Shown piece by piece: positions 38,801 to 52,029 of a DNA stretch of 64,000 bases; positions within the stretch are counted from its first letter, which is position 1, and each line of letters opens with the position of its first letter. The translations under genes were made by a program, and so were the position numbers. This DNA is from Apostichopus japonicus (Eukaryota > Echinodermata > Holothuroidea > Aspidochirotida > Stichopodidae), in the NCBI RefSeq assembly GCF_037975245.1, contig NC_092580.1:31304001-31368000 (forward strand), given 5' to 3'. The notes beneath the pieces are model-generated. The model searched no databases and was not told where the DNA came from. It was given only the letters and a program-made list of their open reading frames with translations.

Positions 38801-40832
38801 GCCTATCAGAACATAATTGCCTCCTAACTGGTAACACTCATGCAACGCACACAACCTCCCCTCCCCTAGTCTACTCTGATCTACACTGCCACCTAACTAA
38901 CATAAACACACTTCCGATTCCAGCTCACGCTCTTTGCTCGAAATGCCATAACCGTGGCAGACATTTCTCCCAAAACTGAAGAGAGTTGTTGAAAACTGTC
39001 TCCCATCAAATCAGAGGTTCTCTTTCTTTACATACAGTGTTGAACCTCGAGACAACAATATTTGGCTTTGCTTGACATTCAGGACTGCATAGATATAATT
39101 ACAGAAAGAAACCTCTCCACAAAATACATACAAACAAACAGAAATTCACATATATATAGCCCTAGAAGCTTAGGCTCTCAATGTACTAAAGTATCAATCT
39201 ATCTATTAATCATCTGAGGAGCATACTTTACTACGGGACAATTTCCCACAAAAGACTTTCGGTAAAACCAAGTTAATAGACAATAACTGGGTGAATGGGC
39301 CCTATCAGATGTGTACCCCAATGACCATGATAAATTAAAGGAGATGGAGGGGAAATGGGAGAGGAAGAGGTTGCAGAAGCCCACAGAAGCTGATGTAACG
39401 AGGAATTCTAACAATTCTGCCAGTAATGGAAATTCTCGCTCTAAAAGTCTGTAAAAACTGAGCCTCCCTTACCGAACAAGCCGTAAAACATCTTTGAATA
39501 CTGTAAAGTTAAACAGAGAGGCCCGGTCTGTCACCAATCGAACTACCAAAATGCATTGAACGCAGCTGCTATTGAACAGCGCAGAAAGCTTAGAGTGCAG
39601 CAGCTCGACTAAATCACAACTTTAACAACTCGCTGATAAAAGAACGGAAGGAATATTAAATCACAATTTTACTAAACTGGAGTATGTTATGGTAAGGTGA
39701 CTTGATCCATTGTTTACACATCATCCAGTTTGAAATTCTGGGAGAAATCTAAATTATTTACTCCGACATTCTGAAATTGACGACAATTTGTAGGTACTCA
39801 AATTATTTATTTCCCTTCAGATTGTTGCTGTTATCATGCAAAACTACTAGGAACCTTAAATGAGAGACACAAATATATCAGTTTCCTCTTTAATATGAGA
39901 GACACTAATTAATTAATTAATTAATACAGGCACAGCTTAGCAAGACACAAAATGCTGCTATAAATAGAGGTCTTACAGTAGTGGATATTCATGATGAGTG
40001 TCACTAGTAAAGCAAAGCTCAATCTCTTATAATTCCAGTCTCATGCAAATATGAGTGTTGACACCAAACAACCAGCGAAAAAAAGAGTATTAGGGTTACA
40101 AGCTTTCTGTAAAAAGTTTCCAGATCTGACATTTTGATATCATGAGGATGACCTTGCCAGGCTGGCCTTGAAAAGATCCTGCCAAAGTCATACACTAGCT
40201 AGTGCTGTGAATTGCATACTCCTGACTGTAGGAGGAAATTTAAACTTATGTTGTCAGAATATCAAAGCTAAAATAATATACAACTTACCAGAGCCATAAA
40301 TCCATCAGGAATCATTTCCATTAAACTTGCTTCCTGAAACCATCAACCTTCTTTATACAAACGCTTTGCCAGCAAAAGAGTCCCAATTGGATACTTAATG
40401 CCTCTCCACATATCTAGTCAGCAAATTAATTTTTCTGAAAACTTTGTTGCTTTGTATTCTGATTTGCATAATTTTTGGGGCAATACTCTCTCTCTCTCTT
40501 TAGCTTCATGAAAACAATTCTCTTACGGCACACTTTGGATTTTTATCCGTTCCAAAATAATTAAAAGAGATGAACAGAACTGAACAATTTGAAGAATCCT
40601 CTGACATTTTTTGCTTTCTTATAATATATAGATTTATATCGGATCAATTTGTAAACAAAGAGAATGACTTCGCAGTCATCAACTTCCATTTCATAGGCAG
40701 CTGTTAAATGTGTTCTCAGCAGGAGACAAAGACAACTAAAAATATTCCTAAAAAAACATATTTCTAAATTAAGAAATGCAAATAAGAGCTCTCGGTTGCT
40801 ATGAAAATCCATCCTACATACATACCCCTTAC

Positions 40833-41065
40833 CTTAGAACTTCCCAAAAGAATTCACTTGTCTATTTTCAGAGTCCAATGACGTAATTGGCACTTGCCTC
40901 TCCCAACAGGCCTCAGAACTGTTGAATTTCATAGGTAGGGTTTCTGCATTTGGAATTTTTATTTTTATCTCACAAACAGTTCTGCAAGACTTCAACTCTG
41001 GAGCAATACAAATCAGAGGTCTAGGTGCCAAAGTCAATTTAACGTATGATGGTTCCATGGTGCAT
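40833..41065 (-). other. Possible unassigned minus-strand exon or retroelement fragment
   Basis: The minus strand is open for 102 codons (stop at 40836-40834). Splice-like borders fit tightly: tacttgcag before 41065 and TAAG|gtaagg after 40833. An inner ATG at 41058 sits in a good context (accATGG) and gives 74 residues beginning MEPSYVKLTLAPRPLIC and including VPITSLDSENRQVNSFGKF. I recognise no domain. The in-frame stop four bases before the donor argues against an ordinary internal coding exon. It could be a 5' leader exon on the ATPase strand, a retroelement fragment, or chance. Confidence 0.2.
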
Positions 41066-41769
41066 CTGCAAGTAGCTAATGAATAATTCAGTAGCTGGGA
41101 GACAGCACTTGCCATTATAGAGAAGTCAAAATAATGACACACAATGGGGAAGGCAACTGCTCACATTCTATGTGAGACTTTCATTTGCATTTTCCATGGC
41201 AACAGTAACTGTAGTAACCACACCTTCTTATGACACAATGTAATTGCCTGGTATTACATACCATGTACAGTAGGATTAAAATAATCCTGTTTAAAAAAAG
41301 TACTTCGAAACAATTTTCCATGTAATGGAATTGTGAGATGGAACATTGATCCTCACAACTACAATTTCAGATTGTCATGGTAACATGTTCAAGATGACCT
41401 ATGACCTACCTCTCTGAAATGATTAAATTATACCCTTCACTGTTGTAACTACAGTAAGGCTGCTGAGAATGTGACCAAGCAACTAAGAGAGCTGTCCATT
41501 TGAATTATTCTTCCTTTTGGTTGCCTTTAACTTCACATGACCTTTGACCTCTTATTTCTTTGCATATTTCTTCTACAGTACCTTCCTTAACAATTAATCA
41601 TCAATTACCAATTTTTTTGGTCAAATTTAGGGTAAAGCCTTTCAAAGATCTATCCAAATCTCATGACACCAAATGACCTTTGACCTTATTCTGTGTACAG
41701 GCAAAAGAGGAGATCTCTGATGAATACAAATCTCACCATCTGCAAGCAATAGCTTTTCACTCAAAACTG

Positions 41770-41880
41770 GCAGATAGACAGAAAAATACATGGACAGAGA
41801 GAGAGATAGATGGACAGATAGATCGATAGATTGACAGACAGAAAGACAGATAGACAAATATCTATAGATAAACAGATGGA
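41770..41880. repeat. GACA/GATA-type degenerate microsatellite
   Basis: Interspersed GACA, GATA and GAGA units such as gatagatggacagatagatc. It is imperfect and probably old. Confidence 0.9.
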
Positions 41881-42469
41881 AGAATGAACAGATGGAGGCA
41901 AGGACAGATTGAGGGATGTATTCATTGCCATGGTATAAACTGCACTGAGCAGAGTATTGTAAATATTTGTTGAACCTAGTAATTAACAGAAGCTGGTTGT
42001 GAAGTCCTTATACCAAGATAAAACCACAGTTCTCAGATAAAAAGGTTTGCAAGAATTCCAGCTTTCTAAATGTTGCAGGATCAGGTATCTAAGCAAGTTC
42101 TTGAAAATACATAAGTAAAATAGATCAGTTGTTGGCTAAGATGTTGAGATATTTATACATAACTAATAATTTATGTCTTGAGCTCAAGTGCAGATCAATG
42201 GCTTAAACATTTCATTAGTCAAAATTACAATACTGTTTAGTAGCACTTCCAACTGAAAAAAAGCTATGCTTATAGTTAGATTTTACAAGTGACTTGTAAT
42301 GCCTTTCAACAGACCTACCAGAGTTTGATCAAAAATACCTTGTGACATGAAAGCAAACAAATATTGGACCTGCGTTCACCAAATTCAGGGTTTGTCACAA
42401 GCTCTGTTGCCTATTGTAGGGATCAGATTACACACTGTTATACCTCCATACTACCATGTTACTGTACAT

Positions 42470-42783
42470 ACATTATTAATATTATAATAATGATAATGAT
42501 GATGGTGGTGGTGGTACTGTGGGTGGTGGTTGTGGCGATGGTGGTTGTGATGGTGTTATATTAGGGCTTATGGATTACTACTTTCACGTCGGGTGGCTTC
42601 CAAATTCAACATTTTAGCTCAACTTAGAAAGTTATTCCAGATGGGAAAACCGTAGATTGCTCTTGTACTAAAAGCCCACCTTACTATGACCCGGCCGGGG
42701 ATCGAACACCAACCTCCCAATTGCTAAGCCTCATTGCTTCAAATGCCACTGCCTTTATCCACTCAGCCACATCACAACAATAC
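42470..42783 (-). mobile_element. tRNA-derived SINE with microsatellite tail
   Basis: The minus strand contains an A-box-like TGGCTGAGTGG (plus coordinates 42759-42769) and a B-box-like GTTCGATCCCC (42698-42708) about 50 nt apart. The start resembles tRNA-Leu/Ser genes (GGCTGAGTGGATAAAGGC). The full cloverleaf is not intact: there is no clear acceptor stem, and sequence continues for about 140 nt beyond the B box. On the minus strand the unit runs into an (ACC/ATC)n and then (ATT)n tract (42555-42470). Head, body and simple-repeat tail are the SINE layout. I infer RNA polymerase III origin; current activity is unknown. Confidence 0.72.
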
Positions 42784-44300
42784 CCACATTTCGTTAGTAG
42801 AAGGTCTGTAACTTTTACAACGCAATTCCCACCAGCTTGATAACATTGATTAATTATTCACTCCAGTTATCTCTACCAGTGAATGCATGACGACTTTAAA
42901 AGGTAATGTGAAACATGTCTGCTCCAGGAATAGAAAACAACATCACCGAATGTGTCACACTTATGAATAATAACTGCCTGGTTTTCCAAGGTGCCAACGT
43001 GGAACGACACAGAAGTGACATGAAATTTCTATTCTAACGTTTCATCTTTTTTTCATTTTATGTTAATTACCTTCATCAAGGTCATCTTCAGAGATGGATT
43101 TGACTGGTTACATCATCAAAGCTCGATCCTGATTCCCGAGGAAATAATTTCCAGGTATTTCAAATTCTCAAAGTTTTACTTTATAAAGCTCAATTTGAAA
43201 GCGATAATAAATAAGCTTCAATGAACAACATTGGTCAAGCATTTCCGGTATATGTATACTGGAAGTCTTTTTAAAGAACAATATTATCTTTAGTAATCTT
43301 GAGAAAATAACAAAATTCATTGATTATGCCTAACAATGGGAAGAGAAACACAGAAATGATGGAAGCCATTAGAATCGATCGATTTTGACCATATTGGGTC
43401 AATCTAGTATATATATTTTGTTGATGATGCCCACTTGGCATATTCTATGACCTGCCTTAACAGAAATTGATCAAAAAAAGTGATTACACACCAACGTCTT
43501 TTATGCTAGCTGACAGGAGCTTAAGATTAATACATATAATCACCTCATGTACAAGTTTACAAATGAATGACTAAATATGTTTATCGCTAGTTCTTCGGAT
43601 GTAAATTAAACACAAGGTAAAAAAAAATGCAGGATCTGAGAAAAACTTCCAGACAATCAGTTTTCACGCAACATTTCTTTGCATAGATATTTGTTTTTTA
43701 AATTGCATTAGATGCCTTCACCAAATCCTCCTTTCCGTTTTCACCCGAATGTGATTGACTGTCGATTACCATCAGTCTCCTCCCGGCAGGCTGGCCAAGA
43801 TAACCCACAAATTTATTCTCAACACTCACAAGCATTTAGATTGCAGTTACAGAGCCCGGCCATCCACTTAGAAAACCGAATCAATACCATGCAGTCATAG
43901 GATGCTGCTCAACTGCGCATATATGCCCGAACCCGATGATGATGAGTAGCTACAAGACACATCAAGGAGAAATATCACGCTCCAGGAATTGATTTAACCT
44001 TTGACATTTCAATCATCTCCTCAATCCAGTGCATATCATCTCTCTATCTGATAGTGTTCAGACATTTGCATTTTACGATGCTTGTTCACCTGCCGTCACG
44101 CACTGTGACTATAAAACCCATGTTGCACCGAACATTAATGTAAACATTTATATCATGCAAAGGGCAGAACAGAAGCGTGAGAAGGATAGACAAACCTCCA
44201 ATCAGATCGGACAGATCGGACAACTCGTTCAAATGCACCGAATAGTATATCTAGCTATAAACGCTACAAAGTCCCAATGTTTTTAGAGATGGACTGACAG

Positions 44301-44343
44301 TTCCCCCATCCCACCAGCCCCCCCATCCCATCAGCCCCCCCCC
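44301..44343. repeat. C-rich short tandem repeat
   Basis: cccccatcccaccag and cccccccatcccatcag are adjacent 16-17 bp units ending in a nine-base C run. Confidence 0.85.
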
Positions 44344-44639
44344 AAAATACATTCACTAAAAGCTTTAAACCACCGAAAAGTATAATCGGGATGTAAACAA
44401 ACCTACTGTAGGAATGGTTGGGGGGGGGACAAAAGACAATTGAAAACTACATATTGAAAAAGAATAATTTGACGATGTTGTGAGCCACACTTTTGAGCAA
44501 GGAAGACTTGGTTGTAGAGATGAGAGCTAAATCAATAAATTATATGCTTGAAGTAGTTCTACACCAAGATGATTCAGAGAATGAGAGACACATGAGGATG
44601 GATAATTTGAGTTGTTAGAAGTCAGACTACTGTGAGACA

Positions 44640-44745
44640 AGGAACAAAAAGGTGGTTAGTATAACCAGGATGTTGGGTAAACATTACCAATCATTAGGTT
44701 AGGTGGGAGACAGTACAATAGTAGTGTAGAGATAGGTAAGGTATG
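44640..44745 (+). repeat. Dispersed short repeat, copy E
   Basis: It is closest to copy D: ttacca, atta.gg.taggt, gggagacagtacaatagtag, and gagataggtaagg align in order with few gaps. The donor-like word has decayed to TAGGTAAG. Confidence 0.6.
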
Positions 44746-45238
44746 TGTCATGTAAATCCCAAAGTGACATTGTTTCATTATTGCTTAAACAATGTTTTTT
44801 TTTTGCTTCGTAATAAAATTCAAAGATTATAGGTCCAACTTCACGACACATCTCTGCAATGTCAAAATTAGGAGATTGTTAAGTGCAATGATCCGTAAAG
44901 TAAAGTCATTATAAAATTGTCCTACTGTGATCTTGTTTGGAATTGCTCAGCACTTGATTGATTTTACACCCCAGAGAAATCACGAACCGATCACTCAAAA
45001 TCTTGACATAATGCTGGCAAGTCAACAAAGGGAGTTAAGTAAGTTTCATCACTCCCTCAACACAGCTCATTTTGCATGTTCACTAAGAACATGTCAATTG
45101 CTTTTCCCAAAATGCCATGCAATTTTAACATTTGGTTAGCATGATCCCTTTGGACTGTTTGTGGGCGGTTTATTGTCATGCGTTTCTCATCTTTAACATG
45201 TTCCCACCACAACATGTTTGGAGCTCTTCTCTTCTAAG

Positions 45239-45253
45239 CCCCCCCCCCCCCCC
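45239..45253. repeat. Poly-C run followed by poly-A
   Basis: Fifteen C followed by seven A. The length is likely unreliable in sequencing. Confidence 0.9.
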
Positions 45254-47629
45254 AAAAAAATCCAAAATTATGTAAAATACTAGTTGGTATTATAAGAAGA
45301 ACATTACTATTGTCTCCAATTTTAAAGCGCAATAAAAAATATGCTGCAGTTCAAAAGTAATTTTCTAAAAGATACAAATGACCTTAAAAATAATATCCAT
45401 ATATTTACGATTGTTAACTATTTGGACATTTTAATCTCTTACTGTTTGGAGAGTGCTTTTAATGAAACTCAGACATGAAGCTTGACCATGCATGCATCAG
45501 TACCAATGCTCTTGCACCCACTGGACTACAACATTTCAAGGGTGTCCCAAACACCTAATTGCATTTTTCTTTTTTAACGTTCACTTGTAACGAGAGCTGC
45601 AACTGAGAGAGAATTGAGATGAAGAAGACAAAAGCCTCAATTCAATTTACTGTACACGTACAATGATTCCTTAAAGAAATGTGTAATAGCAAAAATGCCA
45701 CTAAATTTTCATTTATTTTTATGGTGCCCTTGTGACTATCAGTCCATTTACCAAATTGAGATGCCATCAAGACGAGTAAAACCCACCTGACTAAATGGAC
45801 CAATTATTCAAAAAATGCTTAAAAAGGGAAAAGAGAATCTGTGATTCATTTACATTAATTGCAATTCCACAGGCTGAGTGAATCATTCATACCCAGCCTC
45901 CGCTGCAAGTACGAGGGAAAAGACTAAACTCAAGCAAAAATCTAGCGGTGATAAATTTTCCACAAGTTTCTTATTCCAAAAACTGTAACTTGCCAGAAAA
46001 GATTGCTTTTAGCGAGTTAAGGAAAGACTAGTGTAAAGAGACTAGCAGCAATTGATGAAAAAGATTTTAAGATGAAAAAAGAAGAAGAAGAAGAAAAAAA
46101 AGCAAGCGTGAGGCCCCAAGAATGGACATGTCAGCAAGAGAAACCAATATTCTCTTTAATCATCCCCAGGGTACACGATAAAAAGTTACCCAGCAATGAA
46201 CACTTTTCAGCTTCATTATGCCTAACAGAAAAGGTTGTTGTGTACGGTGCGATGCAACATTCTCTGCCGATACAATATTTTTTTTCCTTCCTTTTTTGTA
46301 ATATGGAAAACTCTGACTCGATTGAAGGTTGAAATAAGGTAGACCGAAGACATTGAATATTAAAATCCTAAATGAGAACTGTGTAGAATGTTCCGTTAGC
46401 AATTTAAACAATGCTTGATAGTTATTTTGCCAAGAATATTTCCACCATCAGTGGGAGGTGACCCCTGTGACTAAAGCTGAACATTTTCTTTTTCTTTTTC
46501 AAATTGAAGGTAATTATACTGATAGTGAATGTTGGCAGTGCTTTCCAATGAGACAAGAAAGTCTAAACTGGTTTTGTTCAAAACATGTTTTTTTTACAAA
46601 TTTTAAAATAATTAACAAATGCTGAGATTTTCAAAAAGATATATAAGTAATGCCAAGCTTGCAATACCCCCAAAAATTCATTTTTTTCCCCTTAGTTAAC
46701 ACATCAATCTGTTCAACTCCAAGCTTCACAGCTTGACATTCCATTGGTGAGATATAAAATATTGCAGTTCGCTGATTTCGTTTAGATGACGGGCGGGCAT
46801 TGTGCAGTTAATATTATTTATTGTCATATATGGACTGCACCGACAATTGGTTTTGTTTATTATTAAAATCTAAACGATGCCCACGTCGTTACTACAGGGG
46901 ATGAATTAATCAGAATCGTTTACATCTCTGCAAACGGAAGGAGATATCACGATGGGGAGTTTGACCCACGTGTGTTTGATTTGATCTCCTCTTCCATCTA
47001 TATAGATATATATAGATATAGATATGTTTTTGACATTTAAGACTAAGAGATCTGCTTATAAAGTAGCTGTTTAGGTTGAATTTTGGTGAATTAACAATAT
47101 TATTTTAAGAATTCACTTCTAATCGCAATGCAGTTTTGTCAGCCTAAACTGCTCAAGTTTCACCTGAAATCATCTGAGACAAAGTGTAAACATTTCAAAA
47201 ATGTCTGAATAAACTTTTCTCATGTAATTTTTTTATGAATATGGAAAAGTACCTTGGTATTAAATGTTCGGAACCAAATGAAAACGTTAATTACTTCCTA
47301 CTTTAAACATTCATTATCTATAATTTTACCCTCTGGTAGTTTTCAGTGGAAATAAAGCCTTTGGCTAATTAATTTCTCTTCTTTTGTTTCTTTCTTCATT
47401 TTAATAATTATCCTCAAGTCTGATATGGTTTAAATAACAAAGGTTCAAATTAATATTGCATTTTTTCTTGACTGTTTTAAATTTGAAAGGAAATTTGATC
47501 AGTTGCGATCGAAAACTTCCACAAAGAAAATAATTTTCCATGCGTAATTAAAGATGATGAAAAAATCCAAGCTAGAGAATTGCACATACAGGAAATCTGA
47601 AAGGCATATTGTGATAGAAGATGGCAGTG

Positions 47630-47745
47630 ACTTTAGATAGGGTCTTCGGGTGAGTTCAGGGCAAGAAATGTTTCCAGTTTAAAGGCTGCCATAGTTTGGA
47701 GTGCACATATACATAGGAGACAGGGAAGTGAGGAATGAAATAGAT
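47630..47745 (+). repeat. Dispersed short repeat, copy C
   Basis: The most diverged supported copy. It keeps gggtgag, tttccagt, ggagtgca and the end ggagacagggaagtgaggaa. GTAAG is changed to GGAAG, so the donor-like word is lost. Confidence 0.45.
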
Positions 47746-48959
47746 TCTTAAAATTGAAATTGGGAGAAAAATCCCCCCAAATTTGTATAATAATCCCCAA
47801 AACTGACTGGTTTCGGTATTTACGAATGACGATACGTACATGTCTCCTAAACATATACTCTCCAATATACCTCCTGAAAAAGGTAATAATATAACTGGAG
47901 GGATTTTGAGATATCAAGATAAAAAAATGGACAAAGTGTGGGGACTTTCATTAAAAATTATATCAATTTAATCCCGTGCAATTATTGCGAGCAGACGACA
48001 AAGTGCGGAGTAAAGAAAGTTTTCGTCACAGTTAAAACCAGTAATTTTGATTTCAAGTTTTTTTTATAGAAAACCTCTCAGATATACCCATGCCCTTCAC
48101 ATCCATAAGATTTTCCTCATTCTCAAACAAATAAAAGTTGACAGATGTTCACATACATTTCCTGAGAAGAAAGTCCTTCAAGAAGTTTCATAGAAACCTC
48201 TCATCGATTTTAAGGAGAGCGAAACCGTTATAAGGAATCCTGGTGCCCGGGTCTAAATAATTTGGGATTTTTATGAGCACGTTTAGAAGCGTGACAAGTA
48301 CAAACAGACTTCATTCCTTGTCTGTCAGCCTTTTGTTTCCTCTGAAGGTTGACTTGAAAAGAGCAAGTGGTCATTAAAATTTCCACAAAAGGCATGAACA
48401 ATTTTAGAAGGATAGCATTTGCCCTCCGGTGCACAAGATGAAATATGAAGGGAAAAAATTATGTTTCCTTTGAACATGTTCAGGAATTAATTGTTGGCCA
48501 AGCAACCATTTAGACCGATGTGTAAAGTTTCCCTGCACTAGATGTAAGCTCCCCTTGACACCCTCAGTGAGTGTGAAAAATCCTATTCTGTTATTCCCAA
48601 AGTCTACAAAAATCCCTTGTATTTCTGATGTGAACATCCATCCTTTGTTGACGTCACTATTCACACGTCCCTTACAGCTACAAAGCATTTGCTGTCAAAC
48701 CATGAGGCCAAGTGCATGAAAGTCAGGGCCAAAGTTGTGTCGTGTTAATTGAGTTTAGATGAAAATCTCCTAGAACACACATCTTTTTAGTTGATGTGAA
48801 TATGTTTTAGTTTTTTTTAAGTTAAAAAACCCCACATATTAAATTCTGTCTTTGAATTTGTCACTAGGAGGCACAATCACTAATTTGGACTCATTGACAA
48901 GGTTGTATTTAACATAGTTAACATGGATTGGAAAGCAATCAAAGAGGATATAAATACAT

Positions 48960-49165
48960 ATAGGGAAGTGTGTGTGTATGTGTACGTATGTATTTGTATG
49001 TATGTGTATGTATATATTATTATTCAAAATAAAATAAAACTGTTAGCAAACTGCTTATCCACTAAGAGAGCCTGTGTAGGAGAATACCTGTGTAAAAGTA
49101 AGTTGGCTTGACGTTTCCATCCTAGCAGGATCTTCTTCAAATTTTTACACATATATTATAGGATA
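48960..49165 (-). mobile_element. Retroelement-like tail with stem-loop and microsatellite
   Basis: On the minus strand TTGAAGA is followed by a perfect small hairpin (ATCC-TGCTA-GGAT) and GAAACGTCAAGCC (plus 49160-49110). About 90 nt later comes an (ATAC)n/(ACAC)n tract at 49016-48965. Similar GAAGATC...GAAACGTC words occur near the 3' ends of Penelope-like and related elements in marine animals; this is from memory and not checked. The arrangement resembles the hammerhead-like site at 35.86 kb, but here the core C is replaced by T and there is no stem III loop. Confidence 0.4.
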
Positions 49166-49189
49166 CTTTTACATAATGTTCAACACACC

Positions 49190-49320
49190 AGAAAAATTTC
49201 ACTTCACGACCAGGTTTGTCCTTTTGGGACTAATCAGACTAAGGTAGGAATCGAACCGTGGATCTTGTGTCACAGCCCTAAGTCTGTACCACTAAGCAAC
49301 AGTGATTCAAAGTACTGGAT
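49190..49320 (-). mobile_element. tRNA-derived SINE-like element
   Basis: The minus strand has an A-box-like TGCTTAGTGGTA (plus 49287-49298) and a good B box, GGTTCGATTCC (49247-49257), at tRNA-like spacing. The sequence after it (GTCTGATTAGTCCC and onward) is not tRNA. It is a different head from the element at 42.7 kb. A second, diverged copy of its first 35 nt faces it on the plus strand at 49411-49447. Confidence 0.65.
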
Positions 49321-49447
49321 TGAATGTATGTCATAGGTTTTCAATCCTAACACGTACGTATTTACACTCTCATTAACAGTTATAGAAAGCCTATAATATG
49401 CATTAACACCAGTACTTAGAATCACTGCACGACTGAGTGGTACTGAC
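49284..49447. repeat. Inverted repeat of two SINE heads
   Basis: The left arm (49284-49318) contains gtaccactaagcaacagtga and ends in tactgg. The right arm (49411-49447) starts ccagtacttagaatcactgc and ends gagtggtac. The arms are reverse complements with a few mismatches, separated by about 92 bp. Both contain the A-box region, so two tRNA-like heads diverge from a common centre. Confidence 0.75.
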
Positions 49448-50452
49448 TAACTGTACAAGTATATAGAGGTTATTTACAGCTATTCTTTCTATTATAATAT
49501 ATCTACATTCCTGCCACATTTCCCAAAGGGGAAGATAGAGATGCACACCAGATTGTTGCTGACAACTTCATATATATGCAGACACATTTACAATAGTTCC
49601 TTGTTGACATATACACATTCCTTGTTGTTCCTTGTAGTTCCTTGTTGACACATATACATCTATACCGTGACCTCATGACAGAAGGAGTCACCACAACTTG
49701 GTAGTCATTTACTGTTGGTTTTTCTTTGTTACTTTCTTTATTAATTAGGATTTAACACAGGACACACTTCCTTGACCACTTTCAATGAAAAGTAAAGATG
49801 ATATTTCATTTCTACATATCATTTCCTTCATTCCACACCTGGCATTCTTATTATATGAGTCACAAAAAGATCCCGCACTGGCAGTATATATGTATGCCAA
49901 TTACTCGACTTAATTACTTAGAATTATTAATCCTATACACTGCAAAATGCTAACCAAATATGACAAACTACTGCTCCACAAATATAAAGATTACATTATG
50001 ACAGTAACTGTATCCAGGAACGTAAAATATTTTTTCATATTGTATGATACTACCATTGTGTGAATCTCAAACAGTTGAAGTGGAGCCTACATTTAGGCTA
50101 AACCAACATATAGAGTTTGAAATTTGAATACCATAAGAGCACACACAAGAGATCAATCAACATGTAACAATAGTTTACACACAGTTGTTGACACTAATTC
50201 TGCTGAATGTAGTCTCCAAAACCACTGGGGGTGTCGAAATCACAAAACAATTCCTTTCATCCTTTTTGAACTGTTGTGACTTTGTGACGACTATAAAGAA
50301 ATCTGACAACTACTAAGTTTGGTTTTTCACTGTATTTCAAGATCATAACACAGTGCTTTATGACCTCAACCCAGAAGTATACTATTACTGTATACATACA
50401 GCATATTCGTGTCATATTCTATTGCACTGCAGTGACTGCACATCAACCTGCG

Positions 50453-50485
50453 TTTGTGTGTGTGCGTGTGTGCGTGTGTGTGTGC
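50453..50485. repeat. GT/GC microsatellite
   Basis: GT units with three GTGC interruptions. Confidence 0.95.
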
Positions 50486-52029
50486 AGGTTACTACGTTTT
50501 CATGTGAAGTGCCAACAGACAGTGTGTCATGGAAAACGAGACCAGAGGGCAGGGACATGGGTGTACATGTATGTGTGACCTAAGAAAACGGTGTATGAGT
50601 GAACCTAACAGAAATATGGAAAGGGACTTTTTTTTGGACAGTTTCTCTGCGAGATGCCATGTTTGCCAGAATATGCTTCAGCTCTGTTTTGACCAAACTG
50701 TTTTATCAAAAGCCATGGAAAGTCCTACATTTCATCCATAAATTTGGTTGCTTTCATTCTGACCACAATTCTGAGTTCTGCTTGCCAGATAGGCTCCCAT
50801 CAGTTTATTTCTTGATTCACGATTAAGATGACTTTCAATTTTTTGTCTTTTTGTGTCTCGAGTGCAAGTGTGAATGCAAAATTTCACAGATTTTACAAGG
50901 CCACCCTATTAATAAATGCAACACATGTTTTCAACACAAATGAAATGCATGCTTGAAAGATTTACAAGACTTCACAGATCCCTGCTTGCCCTTATACTAC
51001 AACCACACATTAGCATACACTTGACTTTTCTTGCAACTTTCAGGAAATCTGGTGAATGTTTTCTTGTGACAGACCTGTCTCTAAAACCATACAGACCATA
51101 TATGCCTGAGAGAGACCAGCCAATGCAGCAGTACACTGCAAGAATCACTGAGAATTATATATTTACAACCTGCACAAACAAATCTTGCAAAGAAACTACA
51201 AAATGAAAATGTCACACACCAAGCCTATAGTTGATTTCACATCACATATTTAATGTAAGCTTATTCACCCGGATCACAAAATTTAAAATGACATGAACTC
51301 AATATCACAACAATCTAGAGAAATCACAGCCATGCAGTTATAAAATGAGAAAAACAAAATCCAATTTCACTGTTCCGAACAAAAGTAACATACTTTTCAT
51401 TTCTTTCGGCATCATCAGTAAACAGATATCTAAATTATGTGCTATAAACCACATGTTAGTCACTGATTTAAATAACCACAAGACTGGATTCACGTACGAA
51501 TATGACTGATCGCCATAGGCTAAGGCCTAACTACATGCCTCACAGAGTTTCCGGATTCATTCGAAAATCTACACCAAATTTGTAATGAAATATGCAAATC
51601 CTTACCCATCTTACATGTTAATAACTCAGCATTTTACCGAAGGCACTTCTTTCTTGTGAGTTTTAATGTGAATATATTCGACACAGATATATGAATTTGA
51701 AACAAAATTATGTGCAAATGTTTCGTTATCAAACCAAGAATAGTGTTCTTTGCATCGATTTCGTATCGATATTTTATCTCCTCAGAGAAAGCACGCTACA
51801 AGTTACTAAAATTGGAAGTTTCTTGCTGTTAGCCCAACTGGTTCTTTCACACAATACACACACTATGCAGCTACTTAGATTGAAATGTTCAAATTCCACT
51901 TAAAATTGTTAGACCCTTTAATAGTTCTTTTCGTTGTGGTTGACAAAATGCTTTAAAGTCTCATCCATTGTGATGATGTAAAACGTAGAACTGTCTTATC
52001 AAAACAGTTATAATTAACCCATAGATCTG

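Noticed and set aside
39199-39414. Sixth copy of the dispersed short repeat
   Set aside because: Only purine-rich fragments match. The ordered motifs and the GGTAAG end are missing.
42690-42783. Functional tRNA-Leu/Ser gene
   Set aside because: A and B boxes are present, but the acceptor stem and anticodon arm do not fold properly. The body extends into SINE sequence.
49110-49160. Second hammerhead ribozyme
   Set aside because: The core begins TTGAAGA instead of CTGANGA, there is no stem I pairing, and GAAAC runs directly into GTC with no stem III loop.
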